NCBI GenBank assembly: GCA_049673305.1
Contig: JBATXM010000009.1
Location: forward strand, 84,699 to 148,698
DNA length: 64,000 bases
From: GCA-003244245 sp049673305
GTDB lineage: Bacteria; Actinomycetota; Actinomycetes; Mycobacteriales; Pseudonocardiaceae
Direction of reading: 5' to 3'
The position numbers were made by a program, and so were the translations under genes. The notes under the pieces were generated by a model. That model was not told the DNA's origin, did no database searches, and saw only the letters and a program-made list of their open reading frames with translations. Positions 57,650-64,000 of this stretch are shown here, in pieces. Numbering within the stretch: the stretch's first letter is position 1; every line of letters begins with the position of its first letter.

Positions 57650-57850
57650 GTGAAGCGAAACCTCACGATCCAGCTTGATGCTGACCTCATCCGGCGGGCA
57701 AAGGTGATCACCGCCGAGCGCGGCACGTCGGTCAGCGGCCTGGTGACTCAGCAGATCACCGAGCTGATCGAGGCGCGTGACCGGTACATCAAAGCACGGG
57801 AATCAGCGCCGGAGATGATGTCCGCAGCGACCGACCACGGTGGTCACTGA
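57650..57850 (+). CDS. Orphan ribbon-helix-helix antitoxin
   Basis: 66 aa from GTG 57650: KRNLTIQLDADLIRRAKVIT and GTSVSGLVTQQITELIEARD are the RHH domain of DUF6364-like antitoxins. The usual last 15 residues and the PIN-domain toxin that follow in related loci are missing, and sequence ends in AATDHGGH. The remaining gene may be a relic or still an autorepressor. It sits 90 bases before maf. Confidence 0.6.
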   Translation: MKRNLTIQLDADLIRRAKVITAERGTSVSGLVTQQITELIEARDRYIKARESAPEMMSAATDHGGH

Positions 57851-57940
57851 GGATCTGCACAACGGTCGCCAATTCGGCGGGTTGACGGTGTGCAACCCGT
57901 TCTGCACCCCGTGAGCGCCAGGTCCGTACAGTGCGTCGTC

Positions 57941-58606
57941 GTGCGCCTGGTTCTCGCGTCGGCATCCCCTGGGCGGCTCGCCGTGCTCCGCGCCGCCGGG
58001 GTTGATCCGGTGGTGCGGGTCTCCGGGGTGGACGAGGACGCGCTGGTCGCCACGCTGCCTGAGGTGACGCCAGCGGAGCTGGTTACCGCGCTGGCGCGCG
58101 CGAAGGCCGACGCGGTCGTGGCGGACATCACAGAAGAGCACCCGGACGCGGTGATCATCGGGTGTGACTCGATGCTGCACATCGGCGGTGAGCTGGTCGG
58201 CAAGCCCGGCACCGCCGACGTCGCGACGCAGCGCTGGCAGGCGATGGCGGGCGGCACCGGAGAGTTGCTGACCGGGCACGCCGTGGTCCGACTCGACCAG
58301 GGCGTGCGCACCGCGACCGCCTGCGGCGCGCACGCCACCCTGATCCGCTTCGGCACCCCGTCGGCCGAGGAGATCGAGGCCTACGTGGAGAGCGGGGAAC
58401 CACTGCGGGTGGCTGGTGCGTTCACCCTGGATGGCCGGGGTGGCTGGTTCGTCGAGGGGATCGACGGTGACCCGTCCAGCGTGATCGGCATCAGCCTGCC
58501 TCTGACCCGCCGGCTGCTCGCCGAGGTCGCGGTACCGGTGGTGTCGCTGTGGACCCTGATCGGCGAGCCTCGTCTCGGGTCCAGGGGTCCCATCCGGGAG
58601 TCCTAG
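57941..58606 (+). CDS. maf: Maf-family nucleotide pyrophosphatase
   Basis: Hydrolyses non-canonical nucleoside triphosphates (dTTP, UTP, m5-UTP types). 221 aa from GTG 57941: LVLASASPGRLAVLRAAGV (the signature SxSPRR is SASPGR here), IIGCDSMLHIGG (catalytic Asp) and GKPGTADVATQRWQAMAGGT. The same position, accE-maf-accA, is found in mycobacteria. The end is 10 bases before accA. Confidence 0.92.
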   Translation: MRLVLASASPGRLAVLRAAGVDPVVRVSGVDEDALVATLPEVTPAELVTALARAKADAVVADITEEHPDAVIIGCDSMLHIGGELVGKPGTADVATQRWQAMAGGTGELLTGHAVVRLDQGVRTATACGAHATLIRFGTPSAEEIEAYVESGEPLRVAGAFTLDGRGGWFVEGIDGDPSSVIGISLPLTRRLLAEVAVPVVSLWTLIGEPRLGSRGPIRES

Positions 58607-58616
58607 ACTGCGGCAC

Positions 58617-60362
58617 ATGCGCAAGGTGCTCGTCGCCAACCGCGGCGAGATCGCCGTCCGGGTGATCCGGGCCTGCCGGGATGCCGGGCTGGCCAGTGTC
58701 GCCGTCTACGCCGACGGTGATCGCGACGCTCCTTTCGTCACCCTGGCCGACGAGGCGTTCGCGCTGGGCGGCGCCACCCCCGCGGACAGCTACCTCAAGG
58801 CGGCCAAGCTGCTGGACGTGGCGGCCCGCGCCGGGGCGGACTCGGTGCACCCCGGCTACGGGTTTCTCGCCGAGAACGCTGACTTCGCCCAGGCGGTGAT
58901 CGACGCCGGGCTGACCTGGATCGGGCCCAGCCCTCGGGTGATCCGTGACCTCGGGGACAAGGTCACCGCCCGGCAGCTGGCCAGCAAGGCGGGAGCGCCG
59001 CTGGTGGCGGGTACCAGAGATCCCGTTTCGGGGCCGGATGAGGTGGTGGCCTTCGCCACCGAGCACGGCCTGCCAGTAGCCATCAAGGCAGTCTTTGGCG
59101 GTGGCGGACGCGGCCTGAAGGTGGCCCGCGCCATGGAGGAGATCCCCGAGCTGTTCAACTCCGCAGTGCGCGAAGCCGTCGTGGCCTTCGGACGCGGCGA
59201 GTGCTTCGTGGAGCGCTACCTGGACACTCCGCGCCACGTCGAGGCCCAGGTACTGGCCGACCAGCACGGCACCATCGTCGTGGTTGGCACCCGGGACTGC
59301 ACCCTGCAACGCCGGCACCAGAAGTTGGTGGAGGAGGCCCCGGCCCCGTTCCTGTCCGACGAGCAGCGGCGCACCATCCACGAGGCGGCTCGGGCGATCT
59401 GCGCCGAGGCGGGCTACACCGGCGCGGGCACCGTCGAGTTCCTGGTGAGTCCCGAGGGCACCATCTCCTTCCTCGAGGTGAACACCCGGCTGCAGGTGGA
59501 GCACCCGGTGTCGGAGGAGACCACCGGGCTGGACCTGGTGCGCGAGCAGTTGCGGATCGCGGCCGGCGAGCGGCTGAGCATCACCGCCGACCCGCCGCCG
59601 CGCGGCCACGCGATCGAGTTCCGGATCAACGCCGAGGACCCGGCTCGGGGATTCCGGCCCGTCCCCGGCGTCATCACGGTGTTCGATCCGCCCTCCGGGC
59701 CGGGAGTGCGCCTCGACGCCGGGGTACGCGCCGGCAGCGTCATTGGCGGCCAGTTCGACTCGATGCTGGCCAAGCTCATCGTGCTCGGCGCGGACCGCGA
59801 GCAGGCCCTGGCGCGGTCCCGGCGGGCGTTGGCCGAGTTCACCGTCGAGGGACTGCCCACCGTCATCCCGTTTCACCGGGCGGTCGTGGACGACCCGGCC
59901 TTCGCCGCCACCGAGGCCGAGCAGTTCACCGTGCACACCCAGTGGATCGAGACCGAGTTCGCCGTGCAGCTCCAGCCACACGGCGCCGTTGATGAGGTGC
60001 CGCCACCGGCGCCCCGGCAGACCGTGGTCGTGGAGGTGGGCGGCCGGCGTCTGGAGGTCTCACTACCGGGGGAGCTGGCCCCGGGAGGTGCCGCCGCCAG
60101 GGCCAGACCCCGAAGGCGCAGCGGTGGCCGGGCGGCTGCGGCATCAGGCGAAGAGGTCATCGCCCCCATGCAGGGCACCGTAGTCACGGTCGCGGTATCC
60201 GACGGGGATCTCGTCAGCGCCGGGGATCTCATCGTGGTGCTCGAGGCGATGAAGATGGAGAACCCGGTCACCGCGCACCGCTGCGGCACCATCACCGGCC
60301 TCACCTCGCGGGCCGGGACCTCGGTCACCCAGGGTGCCATCCTCTGCCGGATCACCGAATAG
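58617..60362 (+). CDS. Acyl-CoA carboxylase alpha subunit (biotin carboxylase and BCCP)
   Basis: 581 aa. The biotin-carboxylase part has KVLVANRGEIAVRVIRACRD, IKAVFGGGGRGLKV (ATP-grasp), CTLQRRHQKLVEEAPAP and FLEVNTRLQVEHPVSEETTG. The C-terminal BCCP has EAMKMENP with biotin-acceptor Lys546. An Ala/Arg-rich linker separates them. Matches the AccA3 group; it can serve several AccD subunits. Follows maf by 10 bases. Confidence 0.96.
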   Translation: MRKVLVANRGEIAVRVIRACRDAGLASVAVYADGDRDAPFVTLADEAFALGGATPADSYLKAAKLLDVAARAGADSVHPGYGFLAENADFAQAVIDAGLTWIGPSPRVIRDLGDKVTARQLASKAGAPLVAGTRDPVSGPDEVVAFATEHGLPVAIKAVFGGGGRGLKVARAMEEIPELFNSAVREAVVAFGRGECFVERYLDTPRHVEAQVLADQHGTIVVVGTRDCTLQRRHQKLVEEAPAPFLSDEQRRTIHEAARAICAEAGYTGAGTVEFLVSPEGTISFLEVNTRLQVEHPVSEETTGLDLVREQLRIAAGERLSITADPPPRGHAIEFRINAEDPARGFRPVPGVITVFDPPSGPGVRLDAGVRAGSVIGGQFDSMLAKLIVLGADREQALARSRRALAEFTVEGLPTVIPFHRAVVDDPAFAATEAEQFTVHTQWIETEFAVQLQPHGAVDEVPPPAPRQTVVVEVGGRRLEVSLPGELAPGGAAARARPRRRSGGRAAAASGEEVIAPMQGTVVTVAVSDGDLVSAGDLIVVLEAMKMENPVTAHRCGTITGLTSRAGTSVTQGAILCRITE

Positions 60363-60369
60363 CCGGGGG

Positions 60370-62166
60370 TCAGCTGACTGGCTCCAGGAGCCGTGGGCGA
60401 GCCTCCGGGGCGGCGCCTCGGCGGGCGTCGGCGGTGCAGTCATCGGGCTCACGCTGGGAGTCCCGCTCAGCGGCCACCCGGGCCAGGTAGATCTGCACCT
60501 CCCGCCCTCGCGCTGGCGCAGGCCAGCCCAGCACCTCGCCCATCAGCTCGGCGACCTCAACGGCGCACGCCTCGCCCCGGTGCGGGTACTCGATCGAGAT
60601 CCGGGTGCGCCGGGTCAACACGTCCTCCAGGTGCAGGGCTCCCTCGTGGCTGGCGGCGTACACCACCTCGACCCTGAGGTAGTCCGGCGCCTCGCGCAGC
60701 GGCGCGAGCAGGTCGCGGCGCTCCGCCGCCAAAGCCAGCACCTGATGCACCGCCGAGCCGTAGCGGTCCAGCAGGTGCCGCAGCCGGTAGGGATGCAGCC
60801 CGTGCCGGGCGGCCAGCGCGTCGGCCTGATTGACCAGAGCGTGGTAACCATCCGCACCGAGCAGCGGCACCTTGTCGGTGATCGAGGGAGCTACCAGCCC
60901 GGGCAGATCGGGCACCGCCGCGTCCACCGCGTCGGCGGCCATCACCCGGTAGGTGGTGTACTTGCCGCCCGCGATGGCCACCAGCCCCGGTGCCACCCGG
61001 GCGACCGCGTGCTCCCGGGACAACCGCGAGGTCTGCTCGCTCTCCCCCGCCAGCAGCGGCCGCAGACCGGCGTAGACGCCCTCGATGTCACCATCGCCCA
61101 GTGGTGTGGCCAGCACGGTGTTGACCGTGTCCAGCAGGTAGTCGATGTCCGCGCGAGTGGCTGCGGGGTGCGCGAGGTCGAGGTTCCAGTCGGTGTCGGT
61201 GGTGCCGACGATCCAGTGGTTGCGCCACGGGATGACGAACAGCACTGACGTCGCGGTGCGCAGGATCAGCCCGCTCTCCGACACGATGCGGTCCCTCGGA
61301 ACCACGATGTGCACTCCCTTGGAGGCGCGGATCCGGAACCGGCCCCGCCCGCCGGACAGGCGCTGAATCTCATCCGTCCACACGCCGGTGCAGTTGAGCA
61401 CCACGTGCGCGTCGACGTCGGTCTCCTCGCCGGTCTCGCAGTCCCGCACGCGGACGCCCCGGATCCGGTCGGCCTCCCGCAGGAAGCCGATGACCTGGGT
61501 GGAGCTGCGCACCACGGCGCCGTACTGGGCGGCCGTGCGGGCCACCGTCATGGTGTGCCGGGCATCGTCGGTGATCGCGTCGTAGTAGTGCACCCCGCCG
61601 ATGAGGGTGTCCCGCTTGAGCGCCGGGGCCAGCCTTAGCGCGCCGGCCCGGGTGAGATGGCGCTGGCCCGGCACGGAACGCGCCCCGCCCAGCGTCTGGT
61701 ACAGCGCCAGCCCAGCGGCGAGGTAAGGCCGTTCCCAAAGTCGGTGGGCCAGCGGGTACAGGAAGCTCACCGGCTTGACCAGATGCGGAGCCAGCCGGGT
61801 GAGCATCAACTCCCGCTCGCGCAGGGCCTCCCGGACCAGCCCGAACTCCCACTGCTCCAGGTAGCGCAGCCCGCCGTGAAACAGCTTGGATGACCGGCTG
61901 GACGTACCCGAGGCGAGGTCCCGGGCTTCCACCAGCGCCACCTTCAGACCCCGAGTCGCGGCATCCAACGCCGCACCGGAGCCGACCACACCGCCACCGA
62001 TGACCACGATGTCAAACTGCTCGTCGGCCAACCGCCGCCAGTCCGCCGCTCGCTGCACCGGACCGAGCTGCCCGGGAGCGCACCCGCCGAGGGGCTGCTG
62101 GTGCTCGCGCCACACCTGCTGCACCAACTGTCCCACCCCCGCCGTCCGTCCCCCCACCTGCTGCAC
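60370..62166 (-). CDS. glpD: Glycerol-3-phosphate dehydrogenase
   Basis: Oxidises glycerol 3-phosphate to DHAP with FAD, feeding electrons to quinones. The Rossmann FAD motif is VVIGGGVVGSGAALDAATRG (about residue 53), with SRSSKLFHGGLRYLE, RVAPGLVAIAGGKYTTYRVM and a C-terminal helical domain. Length is 598 aa; the first 45 residues before the FAD fold are not conserved, so a later start is possible. Convergent with accA, 7 bases apart. Confidence 0.94.
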   Translation of the reverse strand: MQQVGGRTAGVGQLVQQVWREHQQPLGGCAPGQLGPVQRAADWRRLADEQFDIVVIGGGVVGSGAALDAATRGLKVALVEARDLASGTSSRSSKLFHGGLRYLEQWEFGLVREALRERELMLTRLAPHLVKPVSFLYPLAHRLWERPYLAAGLALYQTLGGARSVPGQRHLTRAGALRLAPALKRDTLIGGVHYYDAITDDARHTMTVARTAAQYGAVVRSSTQVIGFLREADRIRGVRVRDCETGEETDVDAHVVLNCTGVWTDEIQRLSGGRGRFRIRASKGVHIVVPRDRIVSESGLILRTATSVLFVIPWRNHWIVGTTDTDWNLDLAHPAATRADIDYLLDTVNTVLATPLGDGDIEGVYAGLRPLLAGESEQTSRLSREHAVARVAPGLVAIAGGKYTTYRVMAADAVDAAVPDLPGLVAPSITDKVPLLGADGYHALVNQADALAARHGLHPYRLRHLLDRYGSAVHQVLALAAERRDLLAPLREAPDYLRVEVVYAASHEGALHLEDVLTRRTRISIEYPHRGEACAVEVAELMGEVLGWPAPARGREVQIYLARVAAERDSQREPDDCTADARRGAAPEARPRLLEPVS

Positions 62167-62592
62167 GCTACCCCGCAGAAGCTCCCCCCGTGCCCCCCAT
62201 TACGCCGTCGGTCGACGCCGTGAACTCGACACCACGGACGTTTCTGAACAATGAGGTCACCCACCGTATCCTCCGAAACCGGCCAGAGGTGCACATGGAT
62301 GCTTGTGCACCGTCTTAGGTCGGCATGCGCGAGAAAGTGAACCGGTTGGGGGTGATCGTGGTGGCACTGAGAAAGATGCTGGCGAACACCGGCGGCAGAC
62401 GGGTCTGGCCGATGGTGGGGTCTGATGAGCCCAGCGTGCCCGCAAGCAGGCCGAACCGCTTGCGCGGTGCGGCGTCACTGCTGGTAGCACGCACTCAGCA
62501 GCCGCGCTGCGGTCAAGGTGTCACCGTGGAGCCGGTTGGTGATCTGGCCAGCCGCGAGAACGAGCACTGTGTCACAGGTCCCGATGTGGAGT
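62167..62592. other. Intergenic with an inverted copy of the repeat
   Basis: 426 bases without a firm gene. GGTGCAC...GTGCACC forms a 24-base palindromic arrangement (62288-62311), whose inverted half is the same 17-base repeat as at 47788. On the minus strand LVLAAGQITNRLHGDTLTAA reads like a coding remnant just beyond the methyltransferase stop, but lacks context. No terminator was recognised for glpD's neighbour. Confidence 0.45.
62295..62311. repeat. Inverted copy of GGTGCACAAGCATCCAT
   Basis: Reverse complement of the first 17 bases of the 47788/47830 repeat, about 14.5 kb away. Here it forms half of a palindrome GTGCAC...GTGCAC. Its spread suggests a short mobile or regulatory repeat family. 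Confidence 0.75.
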
Positions 62593-63717
62593 TCACAGCG
62601 CGGCTTCCGGCTTCAGCGTGAGGTGCTGTTGGGTGGCGGTGACGGTGAACGCCCAGTCTTGTTCGTCGGGTCGGCCCTGCTCGGTCCACCAGGTATGGGC
62701 AGCGCGAACCTCGTCCCAGAGTCGGCGAGGGCCCCGCTGGCAGACGCTGAACTCGTCGTCGCCGCAGTCGGGGGTGACGTGGACATGGCTGGCCCACGAC
62801 CCTGACCAGGGATCGAGAAACCACAACTCACCCGCGCCCTCGTCAGGGTCGTAAGGGAAATACTTGTGGTGGCAATGCGGGACCCGCTGGCCAATGGCCA
62901 GCATGGCTCCCCGGTGCCCGGCGAGCTCATAGGACCCGATGGTGGTCGTCGACCGCTCCCCGTGGTAATCACCGCGCACGACATCAGCGACGCTGCACCG
63001 CAGCAAACGCTGGTCACGGAGCTGCATGAACCAGGTACGGTCCACGATGCGGCCAGCGGCGGTGCCATCAGCCGCCACGGCCAGCGACAGCAGCCCACCG
63101 GGGTAGTAGGCGTTGCGCCAGGGTGTCAGCACCGTCCCGCCGGGGACGGTCTGAGCCACCCACGGGTAGGGAATCCGTTGGCAGGAGGCGGTGGACAACA
63201 CCCGATCGTAGGGTGCCCGGGGCGGGAAGCCCTGGGCACCATCGGCGGTGACAACGGTGATTCCGTGGTAGCCCACCCGGTTCAGCGCGTGGCGGGCAGC
63301 ATCGGTGAGGGTGGGGTCGATCTCCACGCTGGTGACGTGGTGCGCGCCGAGCCGATGCGCGAGCAGCGCGGCGTTGTAGCCGGTGCCGGTACCAATCTCC
63401 AGGACGTTGCACCCGTCGTGGACGTCCAGCGCACGCAACATCACCGCGACCACGGTCGGCATGCTGGCCGAGCTGCTGGCGAGGACACCAGTGCCCTCCG
63501 GGCCGCGTGGCTCGCCGTCGTCGACCTGAGTGATCACCGCGTCGTCCCGGTAGGCGGTTGACAACCAGCCGTCGGGGTCGTCGGCGCGGTGGCGTGGGAT
63601 CAGTCCCCATCTCTCGTTGGCCGTACCGTGCTGCCAGATAAGATCGGGGATGAAGGCGTGGCGGGGCACCGCCTCGAAAGCGGCCCGCCAATCTTCGCTG
63701 AGAGTGCCTGCCGCCAC
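62593..63717 (-). CDS. PCMT-like methyltransferase of peptide-maturation type (5' end lost)
   Basis: At least 374 codons. LEIGTGTGYNAALLAHRLGA and APYDRVLSTASC are the SAM-binding region of protein-L-isoaspartate-methyltransferase-like enzymes. The C-terminal half (LWFLDPWSGSWASHVHV, RRLWDEVRAAHTWW) is typical of the methyltransferases that accompany ATP-grasp peptide maturases. The frame stays open beyond the GTG at 63717 through LRRRLVEELVAAGTLSEDW to the insertion junction near 63770, where the native start should be. Promoter and partner genes are cut off. A decayed relative lies at 42820. Confidence 0.75.
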   Translation of the reverse strand: MAAGTLSEDWRAAFEAVPRHAFIPDLIWQHGTANERWGLIPRHRADDPDGWLSTAYRDDAVITQVDDGEPRGPEGTGVLASSSASMPTVVAVMLRALDVHDGCNVLEIGTGTGYNAALLAHRLGAHHVTSVEIDPTLTDAARHALNRVGYHGITVVTADGAQGFPPRAPYDRVLSTASCQRIPYPWVAQTVPGGTVLTPWRNAYYPGGLLSLAVAADGTAAGRIVDRTWFMQLRDQRLLRCSVADVVRGDYHGERSTTTIGSYELAGHRGAMLAIGQRVPHCHHKYFPYDPDEGAGELWFLDPWSGSWASHVHVTPDCGDDEFSVCQRGPRRLWDEVRAAHTWWTEQGRPDEQDWAFTVTATQQHLTLKPEAAL

Positions 63718-63846
63718 CAGCTCCTCGACCAGCCGGCGGCGCAGGGTCTCGACGTCCGGCGCGGGCGTGTCATTACAAGTGTGTAAGCCACGGATGGACC
63801 AAGATCGGTCGGTGTGATCACCACTCGGCCGGGAAGGGAACCATCT

Positions 63847-64000
63847 GTGAGTCAGGACACCAGCATTGAGGATCGTGAGGTCGAGGCGTCGCGTCGGTTG
63901 GCGGTCGCGCTCGAGCCCTCGACGATCTATGCGTTGCTGGCTGATGCGAAGCGCACGGGAACGCCGCTCGAGGGTGTGGATGGGCTGCTGAATCAGATGA
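63847..64000 (+). CDS. IS256-family transposase (partial, 3' end outside window)
   Basis: GTG 63847 begins (M)SQDTSIEDREVEASRRLA and reads TIYALLADAKRTGTPLEGVD then GLLNQM before the window ends. The GTPLEG..GLLNQM segment matches the N-terminal region of IS256-type transposases, which continue TKxxLexALeaEmteHLGY. The IS end is probably near 63770-63790 (ACAAGTGTGTAAGCC), next to the truncated methyltransferase. The catalytic DDE residues lie outside the window. Confidence 0.6.
   Translation, partial: MSQDTSIEDREVEASRRLAVALEPSTIYALLADAKRTGTPLEGVDGLLNQM

Noticed and set aside
58491..59981. 496-codon minus-strand frame opposite accA
   Set aside because: Antisense shadow of the carboxylase, no domain or start signal.
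62325..62621. 98-codon plus-strand gene after glpD
   Set aside because: No ribosome site; ends inside the methyltransferase gene and shows no protein-like pattern.

Overview
The window is high-GC actinobacterial chromosome, most likely from Pseudonocardiales or a close relative. The evidence is gene order shared with mycobacteria, GTG/TTG starts with AGGAGG-like ribosome sites, single-subunit HadA/HadB dehydratases beside trpT-secE-nusG, and the birA-accD-accE-maf-accA acyl-CoA carboxylase block. No species name can be given from the sequence alone.

Left part (1-30774) is the ribosomal/transcription superregion. On the minus strand lie the S10 operon (rpsJ, rplC, rplD, rplW, rplB, rpsS, rplV, rpsC, rplP; the last is cut by the window edge), tuf, fusA, rpsG and rpsL. 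A plus-strand AMACR-type CoA enzyme follows, then rpoC, rpoB, rplL, rplJ, rplA, rplK, nusG, secE, tRNA-Trp, hadB, hadA, rpmG, tRNA-Met and tRNA-Thr. Two accessory pockets interrupt it. One holds two Mce-associated membrane proteins and a monoglyceride-lipase-like hydrolase (18.9-21.1 kb). The other (22.4-26.6 kb) holds a tautomerase, two fossil XRE regulators, an RHH/MazF-like toxin-antitoxin pair, a small protein with an amyloid-like C-terminal motif, and lysS.

Middle and right part (30.8-62.2 kb) starts with a GGDEF/EAL protein. It then follows the mycobacterial order purE-purK-GtrA-PH protein-birA-accD-accE-maf-accA, broken by inserted DNA. Between purK and gtrA are a DUF4231 (SLATT-type) membrane protein and an unknown gene. 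Between gtrA and the PH protein are a two-component system, SH3-like and SIMPL proteins, an isocitrate-lyase-family enzyme with a transporter, a decayed methyltransferase, a MetRS, a TPR regulator with two small divergent genes, a beta-carbonic anhydrase and an HMG-CoA lyase. Between accE and maf are a MazG-like protein, a truncated GntR regulator joined to a frameshifted binding-protein relic, an XRE/TPR regulator, a small membrane protein and an orphan antitoxin.

The right end (62.2-64.0 kb) holds glpD, a PCMT-like methyltransferase of the peptide-maturation type that lost its 5' end beside an insertion, and the start of an IS256-like transposase. AccA/AccD/AccE and BirA form one biotin-carboxylase system. 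HadAB points to fatty-acyl dehydration. HMG-CoA lyase and the AMACR-like enzyme point to branched-acyl/leucine catabolism. Several non-coding signals recur: a 25-bp repeat at convergent gene ends, a GGTGCACAAGCATCCAT repeat, and several very strong hairpins.
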